Under the pieces are notes generated by a model. It was given only the letters and a program-made list of their open reading frames with translations, searched no databases and had not been told where the DNA came from. A stretch of 16,228 nucleotides of DNA, taken from positions 1 to 16,228 of the forward strand of contig JAFCZU010000047.1 of the NCBI GenBank assembly GCA_019314185.1, written 5' to 3'. Below, piece by piece: positions 7,259 through 13,954 of the stretch; the stretch's first letter is position 1; each line of letters begins with the position of its first letter. The translations under genes and the position numbers were made by a program. Source of the DNA: Deltaproteobacteria bacterium. GTDB lineage: Bacteria; Desulfobacterota; Desulfobacteria; Desulfobacterales; ETH-SRB1.

Positions 7259-7348
7259 TGAGATTTTTGCAAAAATCTCAGAATTTGATAAACTCATAAA
7301 AAATCAGTGCAACGCAGTAGATGGGACTTTTTACGACGTCATCAAAAT
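7259..7348. repeat. Dispersed repeat C/D remnant with a perfect palindrome
   Basis: Positions 7259-7280 are a perfect 22-bp palindrome centred on tttttgcaaaaa. Positions 7324-7348 carry the recurring block gactttttacga followed by catcaaaa, seen also at 12835 and 13914. This fills the gap between hpt and the zinc-ribbon gene. The block runs over the hpt stop codon. On the minus strand the palindrome could also form a weak hairpin before the zinc-ribbon gene. Confidence 0.65.
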
Positions 7349-7860
7349 TTCAGGTAATAAATATCTGGTAACTGTCTGTAATTTTCATTGTAATCAATTC
7401 CATAGCCAACAATAAACCCTTTTTCCACTGTATGGCAGGTATAATCGATTTTTATTTTTGTCTTTCGGCGTTCGATTTTGTCAAGCAGGGAGCAAACCTT
7501 AACAGTATTAGGCCCAAAAGAATTCAGATAGTCAATGAGATACGTTAAAGTAAGGCCTGTATCGGCTATATCTTCAACTATCAACACATCTTTATTCTTT
7601 ATATCAATTTCTATCTCTTTGGTCAAATTGATGTTTCCTGATGAGGAAGTGCCGGAACCATAGCTCGCTATCCGTACGAAATCAATTTTGACAGGGATAG
7701 TAAGATGCCGGGCGAGATCAGCTAAAAAAATAAATGCACCCTTTAAAACACCGATAAGAACAAGTTCACGATTTTTATAATCGGATGATATTTTATGCGC
7801 AACTACAGCTACCATTTTGTTAATGCTATCTTTTTGCAGAAAAGGAATTAACTCCGGCAT
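7342..7860 (-). CDS. hpt: Hypoxanthine phosphoribosyltransferase
   Basis: A type I phosphoribosyltransferase that salvages hypoxanthine (and often guanine) to the nucleotide with PRPP. The 172-residue protein has the PRPP-binding loop VLIVEDIADTGLTL (92-105), the upstream LIGVLKGAFIFLADL segment with the family's conserved lysine-glycine pair, FVRIASYGSGT (a flexible-loop region) and the C-terminal FIVGYGIDYNENYRQLP that contacts the base. I chose ATG 7860, because AGGA lies 7 bases upstream; a TTG two codons earlier (7866) is less likely. The TGA stop lies inside a dispersed repeat block, so the extreme C-terminus may have been redefined by that repeat. It is 113 bases downstream of the CbpA-like gene and could share its transcript. 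Confidence 0.95.
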   Translation of the reverse strand: MPELIPFLQKDSINKMVAVVAHKISSDYKNRELVLIGVLKGAFIFLADLARHLTIPVKIDFVRIASYGSGTSSSGNINLTKEIEIDIKNKDVLIVEDIADTGLTLTYLIDYLNSFGPNTVKVCSLLDKIERRKTKIKIDYTCHTVEKGFIVGYGIDYNENYRQLPDIYYLKF

Positions 7861-7979
7861 TTTCAAATCCTTAGTCGGCTCAGGCCTCTATAAAACTCTT
7901 TATTCTCAATAGGTTGTAGAATTCCAATATATTTAATCAAGCATATTGATTTTGCTGTTTTGTTAATAAATTTGCTTTG

Positions 7980-8894
7980 TTACAAATCGGTCTCCGCCAA
8001 TTTTTTAATCAAGCTTTTTTGTTTAGTTGTAAGATTTTTTGACATATTAACATTGATGATTACATAAAGGTCGCCTTTTTCTTTATTAGCCATGTTGGGA
8101 AGGCCGTGTCCTGAAAGCCGCATTTTGGTTTTATGCCTGGTGCCGGCAGGTATTTTCAGGCTTAATCGCTTGCCGTCGATAGTGGGTACAGATATTTTTG
8201 TTCCAAGAAGCGCTTCACTCAACTTAATCTCTTTGTTTATATACAGGTTATATCCTTTTATGCTGTAAACAGGATCAGCAAGCACCTTTGACTGTATATA
8301 GAGATCGCCTGAATGACCTCCAAATGGACTTTGTTCTCCCTTTCCGGCAAGGCGGATCTTTTTCCCTGTAATCATTCCTTCTGGAATTTTTACCGTAATA
8401 TTTTCAGAACGACCTTGATGTTGCAAGGTTATAGTTTTACGGCTCCCTGCTGCTATTTCTTGTATCGTCAGTGGTATTTCATATATCAGATCAGACCCCT
8501 TTGGGGTTTGCTGCTGCCTTGCCCTGCCACCAAACGGGGAGCCATTGCCAAAAGCAAACCGCATGCCGCCACCCCTTTTGCTGCTGAAATCAGCATTGCC
8601 AAATCCGAACTCTTTAAAGATATTTGAAAAGTCAAACCCTTTAAAGATATCTTCCTGTGAATAGCGCTGCTGAAATCCGGCTGAACCAAATGTATCGTAT
8701 TGTTTACGTTTTTTCTTATCGCTTAAAACAGCGTAAGCTTCGCTGATTTGTTTGAATTTTGCTTCGGCATTTTTATCTCCTTTGGTGTGGTCAGGGTGAT
8801 ATTTCATGGCAAGCTTCCGATAAGCTTTCTTGATTTCCACATCAGAAGCATTTTTGTTAAGACCTAATGTTTTATAATAATTCGACTCGGGCAT
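7980..8894 (-). CDS. cbpA: CbpA-like J-domain co-chaperone (type B Hsp40, no zinc finger)
   Basis: A DnaJ-family co-chaperone that would stimulate DnaK ATPase. In E. coli, CbpA also binds curved DNA; whether this one does is unknown. The 304-residue form has a J-domain (5-70) with HPD at 33-35, a Gly/Phe-rich linker (71-130, with repeated FGFG and GGG motifs) and two beta-rich substrate-binding domains (134-290: [18 protein letters not shown] and [18 protein letters not shown]). It lacks the four CxxCxGxG zinc motifs present in the DnaJ at 11319. The ATG at 8894 was chosen because AGGAAA precedes it and the homologous region begins here. A longer in-frame extension to 8954 reads through the promoter region and is not credible. 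Confidence 0.92.
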   Translation of the reverse strand: MPESNYYKTLGLNKNASDVEIKKAYRKLAMKYHPDHTKGDKNAEAKFKQISEAYAVLSDKKKRKQYDTFGSAGFQQRYSQEDIFKGFDFSNIFKEFGFGNADFSSKRGGGMRFAFGNGSPFGGRARQQQTPKGSDLIYEIPLTIQEIAAGSRKTITLQHQGRSENITVKIPEGMITGKKIRLAGKGEQSPFGGHSGDLYIQSKVLADPVYSIKGYNLYINKEIKLSEALLGTKISVPTIDGKRLSLKIPAGTRHKTKMRLSGHGLPNMANKEKGDLYVIINVNMSKNLTTKQKSLIKKLAETDL

Positions 8895-8924
8895 TCTCAA
8901 ATTTCCTTTTATTGTTAAATTGAT

Positions 8925-8954
8925 TTTATAACAGATATGGATAGTTAAAAACAA
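8925..8954 (-). promoter_or_regulatory. Possible promoter of the CbpA-like gene
   Basis: The minus strand has TTGTTT (8949-8954), an 18-base spacer and TATAAA (8925-8930), about 30 bases before the chosen start codon. The region is AT-rich, so the call is tentative. Confidence 0.4.
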
Positions 8955-9009
8955 TAGAAAATATGGGAATAGATTCTTTCATATACAAAAAGTTTCTCTT
9001 TTGCCTAAA

Positions 9010-9144
9010 TAGTACTAAAGCTTCATTTCGTGCCGGCGTCAGTCTCAAATTTTAAGCTTCGAAATGCTCAATATATTCCTGTGGCTAAAATTTTCATTTT
9101 CCTTATGATTGAACAAAATTGAGCATTTTTTAAAGATCTCTCCT
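9010..9144. repeat. Repeat-like intergenic stretch between the CbpA-like gene and tRNA-Arg
   Basis: The 8895-9208 gap has no gene. It holds two aagcttc boxes (9019, 9053) and an 11-bp inverted repeat, aaatgctcaat (9062-9072) with attgagcattt (9119-9129). It also has a diverged copy of the caaaattga...aaagrtctct repeat (9114-9144) that flanks pyrE. The inverted repeat has a 46-base loop and no T-run, so it is a poor terminator. Confidence 0.45.
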
Positions 9145-9208
9145 GTTGTAGTTAAAAGCAGTCAAGGAGTTGGTCGTTGGATAAAGGGGAGAATTGGCGA
9201 ACATTTTT

Positions 9209-9285
<77 letters not shown>

Positions 9286-9340
9286 AAAATAATATACCTT
9301 TGCAGAATGCTTTGAACATTTTGAAAAGGTATCATGAAAA

Positions 9341-9418
<78 letters not shown>

Positions 9419-9430
9419 TATATTTTATAA

Positions 9431-9459
9431 AATATATCATATCAAATAATTAATTTCAA
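9431..9459 (-). promoter_or_regulatory. Promoter of the tRNA-His/tRNA-Arg unit
   Basis: On the minus strand TTGAAA (9454-9459) is followed after exactly 17 bases by TATATT (9431-9436), with 13 bases left to the tRNA-His 5' end. Boxes, spacing and distance all fit a sigma-70 stable-RNA promoter. Confidence 0.7.
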
Positions 9460-9483
9460 GTTGTTTTATTCTTTATTTTTTTC

Positions 9484-9711
9484 TGAAAAACTTGGTTCTC
9501 ATGACCAGGTCAGAGATAGATGGCTTTGCCTTGGATTTTTGTGTCTAAAATCACAAATTCCAAGCGCTAAATTATTACAGATTTTTGAATTTCGGTCATT
9601 GGAAATTGTTTGTAACTTGATATTTGTGATTTCAATAAATCAATGAACTGCTAACAAAGCAAATTCACTCTGGGGATAGCCAAAGCCTGGTTCTCTTGGC
9701 CAGGATTCTTT
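9484..9711. repeat. Dispersed repeat family A, copy 2 (intact)
   Basis: A 228-bp copy of the repeat found split at 5302-5854. Its core (9548-9632) is bounded by a perfect 11-bp inverted repeat, aaatcacaaat and atttgtgattt. A further hairpin pairs cttggatttttgtg with cacaaattccaag. Each outer end has a near-palindromic motif (ccTGGttct...ccAGG type). No frame in it looks coding. It fills most of the 9418-9775 gap and lies downstream of the hotdog gene, as copy 1 lies downstream of the zinc-ribbon gene. Confidence 0.8.
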
Positions 9712-9775
9712 GGTATAAACAGGCTGTTTTCGGTATTTCAGTGTTTTATATGACTTTGTTTTCAGGATGTTATAA

Positions 9776-10198
9776 CTACATCCGTCTGATATTGTAAACA
9801 GCTCTTCCTTCGGCAATAACAGTTTTTTTATCGTTTGCAGCATAGACTCGAGTATGTACTACGCTTACGCGATTTCCCATGCGCTGGACTTTTGACTCGG
9901 CGATGATGTTATCGTTAGGCCCAGGTCTTAGATAGTCAACCCTCATATCTACAGTTGAGATTCGATCTTTTTTAGCGCAGTGAGTCCAAGTTGCTGCGCC
10001 ACCGCATGTGTCAATGAGTGTAGAAATAATACCACCATGAAGGGCAGGGCGGCGTTTGTCTCCTATAAATTCCTTTCGAAAAGGCACAAAGAGTTTCGCA
10101 AATCCCTCTCTCAATTCATCAACTCTAATATCAAGGTATTTGTTGAAAGGAATTTCCTCTTCCATGAACACAATAATTTCTTTAAAGTTTTTTTTCAT
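9776..10198 (-). CDS. PaaI-type hotdog-fold thioesterase
   Basis: A single-domain hotdog protein of 140 residues, the usual length. Members hydrolyse acyl-CoA or aryl-CoA thioesters in the cytoplasm as dimers or tetramers; the substrate here cannot be told. The family signature is visible: RPALHGGIISTLIDTCGG (50-67), with HGG followed by the conserved Asp63 where the catalytic acidic residue is expected, then STVDMRVDYLRPG (81-93) and the closing GEGRAVYN-like strand (AEGRAVYN). The ATG at 10198 has a good GGAAGG 7 bases upstream. The gene follows ubiE after a 279-base gap with a terminator, so it is likely a separate unit. Confidence 0.88.
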   Translation of the reverse strand: MKKNFKEIIVFMEEEIPFNKYLDIRVDELREGFAKLFVPFRKEFIGDKRRPALHGGIISTLIDTCGGAATWTHCAKKDRISTVDMRVDYLRPGPNDNIIAESKVQRMGNRVSVVHTRVYAANDKKTVIAEGRAVYNIRRM

Positions 10199-10337
10199 TT
10201 TTTACCTTCCAGACGATTTGTTTTTTATCACCTTTTTGAGAGAGCATAATTCTATTAAAAACAGGTAATTGCTCAGGTGGATAGGTTGAAGGTTGAAAAC
10301 TGTCAGGTAAAAGCGCATTTTGAAGTCATGTTTGGTG

Positions 10338-10382
10338 CAAAAAACAGACCCGCCCGTCTCGTCTGAGCTCGCAATGACGGGC
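10338..10382 (-). terminator. Terminator of ubiE, built from a CGTCATTGCGAG-type palindrome
   Basis: On the minus strand GCCCGTC (10376-10382) pairs with GACGGGC (10352-10358) around attgcgag and cagacga. The stem is followed by GGGTCTGTTTTTT. The arm sequence cgtcattgcgag belongs to a palindromic repeat widespread in bacterial genomes, so a repeat seems to serve as terminator here. The rest of 10199-10477 shows no gene. Confidence 0.7.
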
Positions 10383-10477
10383 AGATATTTTCGCCAAAGT
10401 ACCGCAATTGTGTTCTTCTGATCTCTTCAGCCTTCAATCTAAATAGCTTCAGTTTGACTACATGAGTAGTTTCATGC

Positions 10478-11194
10478 TTATTTTTTTTTATATCCTGCAT
10501 ATAAATTCGCGATTCCAAATGTCAGTTTTTTCCATGCTACATTCTGAAACCCAGCCAGGCGCATTGTTGCGGCAAAATTATCAGGATTCGGAAAATTTGC
10601 AACTGATGCAGGAAGATACTGGTATGCCATTGAATTCTTAGAGAAAAGCCATCCAATAAAAGGAAGAATTGCTTTGAAGTAAAACCGGTATATTGATAAA
10701 AACAGATCCTTGTCAGGTATTGCCAGTTCGAGTACAAGAAGCATCCCGCCTGTTTTCAGCCTGGTATGGAATTCCTTCATGACCGATAATTTGTCATTTA
10801 TATTCCGGATTCCAAATGCAATGGTTATGGCGTCAAAGGTTTTTTTTCTGAATGGAAGATTAAAGGCATTTCCCGTAAGCAGATGAATATTTGCAGAAGC
10901 GTTTTCTGTATCGATTTTATCTCTGGCCAGCGTGAGCATACCTGTTGAAAAATCAATGCCAAAAACATTAACGCCAGATCCTTTTTGCCGGATAATCTCA
11001 AGGGCGACATCGCCTGTTCCGCAAGCCACATCCAGCAATGTTCCGGTGTCAGATATCTTTATTGCCGACACCATCTTTTTTCTCCAGTAAATATCCTGCC
11101 TTAAACTTAACAAACGGTTTAACAAATCATAACTGGGCGCTATGTTCTCAAACATGTCTTTTATAAAAGGTAGTTCTATATTCTTCATTGACAT
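10478..11194 (-). CDS. ubiE: Demethylmenaquinone methyltransferase (UbiE/MenG)
   Basis: An S-adenosylmethionine-dependent C-methyltransferase acting on demethylmenaquinol, the last step of menaquinone synthesis; family members may also methylate the ubiquinone precursor. The 238-residue protein shows the SAM-binding motif LLDVACGTGD (53-62), the acidic GIDFS strand end (79-83), GNAFNLPF (108-115) and the family signature AFGIRNINDK (126-135), then VLELAIP (154-160) and the C-terminal YQYLPASVANFP segment (191-202). An anaerobe would use the menaquinone product in respiration (inference). The start is ATG 11194 or ATG 11188, two codons later; the Shine-Dalgarno sequence is weak (AGAAAG). It is divergent from dnaJ across 124 bases. 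Confidence 0.93.
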   Translation of the reverse strand: MSMKNIELPFIKDMFENIAPSYDLLNRLLSLRQDIYWRKKMVSAIKISDTGTLLDVACGTGDVALEIIRQKGSGVNVFGIDFSTGMLTLARDKIDTENASANIHLLTGNAFNLPFRKKTFDAITIAFGIRNINDKLSVMKEFHTRLKTGGMLLVLELAIPDKDLFLSIYRFYFKAILPFIGWLFSKNSMAYQYLPASVANFPNPDNFAATMRLAGFQNVAWKKLTFGIANLYAGYKKK

Positions 11195-11211
11195 TTGTGC
11201 TTTCTGTATTA

Positions 11212-11240
11212 ATTTTAAAAGTTATATTTGATGAATTCAA
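11212..11240 (-). promoter_or_regulatory. Probable promoter of ubiE
   Basis: On the minus strand TTGAAT (11235-11240), a 17-base spacer and TAAAAT (11212-11217) stand 17 bases before ATG 11194. The 5' leader would be short, about 10 bases to the first ATG or 16 to the second, which slightly favours ATG 11188. Confidence 0.45.
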
Positions 11241-11318
11241 TTTTTTGCAAAGCCATCATATTTATAAAAATTATCTTTTTGTTACCACAACAAAAGCTTT
11301 ATTACAATAGGTACATAA

Positions 11319-12422
11319 ATGACTACAAAACGTGATTACTATGATATATTGGGCGTAAATCGTGATGCCTCAAACGACGAATTAAAGGCAACTTACCGGA
11401 AGCTTGCTCTAAAATTTCATCCAGATAGAAACCCTGACGATAAAAGCGCTGAAGAAAAGTTTAAGGAAGCTGCAGAAGCATATGAAGTGCTTCGAGATCC
11501 TCAGAAACGTAACATGTATGATCAGTATGGTCATCAAGGCCTTGAAGGGTCAGGTTTTTCAGGTTTTGGCGGATTTGATGACATAGCTTCAAGTTTCGGT
11601 GATATATTTGAAGATTTTTTCGGATTCAGAACCGGAAGACAAACTAGAACCAGAAGCATGAGAGGGGCTGACCTTCGATATAATTTATCACTCAGCTTCA
11701 TAGATGCGGCCTTTGGCGTGGAAACCGAGATAGATATCGAAAAGCTTGAAACATGCACTGTTTGCAATGGCAGTGCATGCGAGCCAGGCACACAGCCTGA
11801 AACATGCAGCCATTGTCATGGCACAGGTCAGGTTTCCAGATCACAAGGCTTTTTTACAGTAAGAACTGCCTGTCCTGCATGTCAGGGCAATGGTCAGATG
11901 ATATCCCATCCATGCTCTAATTGCAGAGGATCGGGGCAGGTTATGGAGCACAAGAAGGTTTCTGTGAAAATACCTGCCGGAGTCGATTCCGGATCCAGGC
12001 TTCGCCTGTCAGGAGAAGGAGAAGCTGGAATTTATGGCGGGCCTCCCGGAGATCTGTATGTTTTTATCAATGTTGAATCCCATGAATTATTTGAACGTAA
12101 TAACACAGATGTAATATGCCGTGTGCCGATTTCCTTTGTTCAGGCGACGCTTGGCGATAAGATAACGGTTCCTACTCTAAAGAATGACAAGACAATTAAA
12201 ATCCCGAAAGGAACACAGGCTGGTGATATATTCCGGCTTCGCGGTGAAGGGATCCCTTCTCTAAGAAACGGTAGTCGTGGTGACCAGATAATTCAATTTA
12301 TAATAAAGACATCCACTAACCTCAATAAAAAACAGGAAGAGCTGCTCAGGCAATTTGCCAAGATAGAATCAGGCAAGCTGTCGAGCAAATTAAAAAATAT
12401 GTTTAAAGCAAGTCATGTATAA
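11319..12422 (+). CDS. dnaJ: Chaperone protein DnaJ (type A Hsp40)
   Basis: The main Hsp40 co-chaperone, which delivers unfolded proteins to DnaK and triggers ATP hydrolysis. The 367 residues follow the full layout: J-domain (6-70) with HPD at 34-36, Gly/Phe linker (72-105), four zinc motifs starting at Cys146, Cys163, Cys185 and Cys199, and the C-terminal substrate and dimer region (to about 350). The first zinc motif reads CTVCNGSA, so its last glycine is replaced; the cysteines are intact. No dnaK or grpE is adjacent, unlike in many bacteria. A TTGTTA/TACAAT pair with an 18-base spacer (11279-11308) could be its promoter, but would leave almost no leader. No CIRCE element or sigma-32 site is visible. 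The next gene, queD, follows after 22 bases. Confidence 0.97.
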   Translation: MTTKRDYYDILGVNRDASNDELKATYRKLALKFHPDRNPDDKSAEEKFKEAAEAYEVLRDPQKRNMYDQYGHQGLEGSGFSGFGGFDDIASSFGDIFEDFFGFRTGRQTRTRSMRGADLRYNLSLSFIDAAFGVETEIDIEKLETCTVCNGSACEPGTQPETCSHCHGTGQVSRSQGFFTVRTACPACQGNGQMISHPCSNCRGSGQVMEHKKVSVKIPAGVDSGSRLRLSGEGEAGIYGGPPGDLYVFINVESHELFERNNTDVICRVPISFVQATLGDKITVPTLKNDKTIKIPKGTQAGDIFRLRGEGIPSLRNGSRGDQIIQFIIKTSTNLNKKQEELLRQFAKIESGKLSSKLKNMFKASHV

Positions 12423-12444
12423 ACAGTTTAACGAGGTCTGAATT

Positions 12445-12816
12445 ATGTTTGAATTAAAAGTCATATCCAATTTTGCGGCAGCCCATCAGCTAAAGATGGT
12501 TGCAAAAAAGTGTGAAAACATGCATGGGCACAACTGGAAGATTGAAGTTTGTGTAGTAGGTAAAGACTTGAATAATGCCGGAGTAATTATGGATTTTGCT
12601 AAAATCAAGAAACATGTATCCGAAATTCTGGAAAAGCTGGATCACAAGGTGCTTAATGAAATTGATTGTTTTTATGACATCAATCCCTCGTCAGAAAATA
12701 TTGCTTTATACATTGTTAGAGAACTTCAGGCAAAAATCGACAATTCTGACATTAAGGTCGCCAGTGTAACAGCCTGGGAATCAGAAGATGTCTGCGCAAC
12801 GTATAGGCCGGAATGA
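12445..12816 (+). CDS. queD: 6-carboxytetrahydropterin synthase (QueD / PTPS family)
   Basis: A small zinc enzyme of the pyruvoyltetrahydropterin synthase family. QueD makes 6-carboxytetrahydropterin from dihydroneopterin triphosphate, an early step towards queuosine in tRNA. The 123 residues match QueD in length. Zinc ligands are His14 (AAHQL) and His27/His29 (MHGHNW), with the catalytic Cys23 (KKCENMHGH). The Asp66-His67 pair in LDHKVLN, PSSENIA (81-87) and the Glu112 segment (AWESED) complete the site. The HGHNW form and Cys23 favour QueD-like activity over the PTPS-III folate variant, which has Glu in place of Cys. A GAGG lies 9 bases before ATG. No other queuosine genes are in the window. 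Probably co-transcribed with dnaJ. Confidence 0.9.
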   Translation: MFELKVISNFAAAHQLKMVAKKCENMHGHNWKIEVCVVGKDLNNAGVIMDFAKIKKHVSEILEKLDHKVLNEIDCFYDINPSSENIALYIVRELQAKIDNSDIKVASVTAWESEDVCATYRPE

Positions 12817-12834
12817 CAAAAAATGTGTGTTTTC

Positions 12835-12883
12835 GACTTTTTACGACGCCATCAAAATTGAATATTTTTCAAAGGTCTCTAAG
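12835..12883. repeat. Repeat C plus D block at the pyrE 3' side
   Basis: This joins gactttttacgacgccatc (repeat C, also at 7324 and 13914) to a 31-base block, D (12853-12883), which recurs at 13469-13499 with two mismatches in the same orientation. The pyrE stop codon TAG lies within the ggtctctaag end of block D. It fills the gap between convergent queD and pyrE, where no terminator hairpin is visible. Confidence 0.75.
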
Positions 12884-13448
12884 AATGTTTGGACAGCTTC
12901 TTAGCTTGTTTAACCAGATCATCCCTTGAAATAATTGCTGTGACATTTTTTACATGTTTGCGGATATTTTCAAGTCCGCCTTCCTGGCGATCAATAAGAA
13001 TTACAACCTTCACAACATCAAGGCCTTCCATGCGAGCGCGTTCCACAGCCTTTATTGTAGAACCTCCGGTAGTGGCAACATCGTCTATAATTGCAACACG
13101 TTCACCAGATTTTATGTCTCCCTCAATCCATTTGATAATCCCATGATCTTTTTTGGTCTTGCGGATTGAAAAAGCATTGATGCGGTGTTGTTTTAATTCC
13201 GAGGCAAAAGCTGTTGCAACAGCAATAGGATCTGCTCCAAATGTAAGCCCGCCGACTCCTGCCACATTTTGATCCTTTATGGCTTCAAATACAAGATGCC
13301 CAGCCAAATACATGCCTCTTGCGTTTAACGTGGTGGGTTTGCAATTAACATAGAAACAACTCATTGTTCCTGAAACAAGTTTATAAATCGGTTTGCTGCT
13401 GTATTTGAAAGATTTTTGACAAAGCATTTCTATTAGTTCTTGTTTCAT
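12879..13448 (-). CDS. pyrE: Orotate phosphoribosyltransferase
   Basis: Converts orotate and PRPP to OMP, the fifth step of UMP synthesis. The 189-residue protein carries the type I PRPP loop [14 protein letters not shown] (118-131), the IRKTKKDHG flexible loop (95-103) with catalytic lysines, [12 protein letters not shown] (65-76) and an N-terminal YKLVSG...YVNCK segment (23-37) typical of the archaeal/delta-type OPRT. Length fits. ATG 13448 has AAGGAT 7 bases upstream. It stands alone; no other pyr gene is near. The gene is flanked by near-identical direct repeats, and a terminator-like hairpin lies 84 bases upstream, so attenuation is possible, as in the E. coli pyrE leader (analogy only). 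Confidence 0.94.
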   Translation of the reverse strand: MKQELIEMLCQKSFKYSSKPIYKLVSGTMSCFYVNCKPTTLNARGMYLAGHLVFEAIKDQNVAGVGGLTFGADPIAVATAFASELKQHRINAFSIRKTKKDHGIIKWIEGDIKSGERVAIIDDVATTGGSTIKAVERARMEGLDVVKVVILIDRQEGGLENIRKHVKNVTAIISRDDLVKQAKKLSKHS

Positions 13449-13468
13449 TGCATGTATCCTTACTCAAA

Positions 13469-13499
13469 CAAAATTGAACATTTATCAAAGGTCTCTAAG
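13469..13499. repeat. Repeat D copy at the pyrE 5' side
   Basis: These 31 bases match 12853-12883 at 29 positions, in the same orientation. Together they bracket pyrE as direct repeats 616 bases apart. The copy sits just before the pyrE ribosome-binding site, so it forms part of the leader. Confidence 0.8.
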
Positions 13500-13531
13500 T
13501 AAATGTTGATTTTAGAGTAATTATAAGATAA

Positions 13532-13584
13532 AAAGCCTCCACTGAACTGAAAGAAGCTTTTTAATGGGATTCAGTGGAGGCTTT
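13532..13584 (-). terminator. Terminator-like hairpin in the pyrE leader (possible attenuator)
   Basis: A perfect 15-bp stem, aaagcctccactgaa (13532-13546) with ttcagtggaggcttt (13570-13584), encloses a 23-base loop. On the minus strand it continues as TTTTTATCTT, a fair terminator tail, pointing towards pyrE 84 bases away. A perfect TATAAT (13520-13525, minus) follows, with no good -35, so pyrE may start after the hairpin. It could be a leader attenuator, the terminator of a lost gene, or a bidirectional stop. Confidence 0.6.
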
Positions 13585-13636
13585 GAGCAGGAAAAACTTT
13601 TGGAAGCACTTTGAGCAGGAAAAACTTTTGGAAGCA
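13581..13636. repeat. Tandem duplication of 28 bases, two exact units
   Basis: Units at 13581-13608 and 13609-13636 are identical (ctttgagcaggaaaaact...). The first unit begins inside the right arm of the 15-bp hairpin. With only two copies this is a local duplication, not an array. No frame through it looks coding. Confidence 0.9.
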
Positions 13637-13685
13637 CTTCCTGAACTCTGATGTATCCCTTAGCAATAATGCTGATGGCGGTCAA

Positions 13686-13937
13686 TAGAGACCTTTGCAA
13701 AAAATCGGTAAATTCACAAGCCAATATTGACGGTCTCGTAAAAAGTCCATTTTGTTCACTTCATGACCATTTTGGGCGCAATTAAGATGTTTATTTAAAA
13801 TGCAAGAACTCGAACGCAAGAACTCGGCCTGACGGCCTCAAACAGCTTGCATTTCTTAACGATAAACATTTTAATTGCTTTTTTCCCAAAATGCTCAAAA
13901 GTCGTTCACAAAAGACTTTTTACGAAGCCATCAATAT
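13686..13937. mobile_element. Long inverted-repeat (MITE-like) element upstream of tolC
   Basis: The core ends are inverted copies: tcgtaaaaagtc at 13736 and gactttttacga ending at 13925. Inside, ccattttgggcgcaattaag with atgtttatttaaaatgcaag on the left is mirrored by cttgcatttcttaac, aaacattttaattgc and cccaaaatg on the right. The centre has ggcctgacggcc. The outer left flank has tagagacctttgcaaaa, the inverse of block D; the right flank has repeat C. No protein is encoded. Length, structure and scattered solo ends suggest a non-autonomous element. Confidence 0.75.
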
Positions 13938-13954
13938 TTATAGTGGGACTTTAT

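Noticed and set aside
11279..11308. TTGTTA and TACAAT with 18-base spacing before dnaJ
   Set aside because: The predicted start would leave only about four bases before ATG. Noted in the dnaJ entry but too weak to list separately.
13581..13636. Two identical 28-bp units, at first sight like CRISPR repeats
   Set aside because: The units are directly adjacent with no spacers, there are only two, and no cas gene is present. It is a tandem duplication.
13521..13724. Minus-strand frame of 67 codons upstream of pyrE, possible pseudogene
   Set aside because: It runs through the tandem duplication and the hairpin, and shows no recognisable motif. There is not enough to call a broken gene.
13847..13954. 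36-codon N-terminal extension of tolC
   Set aside because: The bases belong to the inverted-repeat element, and the signal peptide begins only after ATG 13955.
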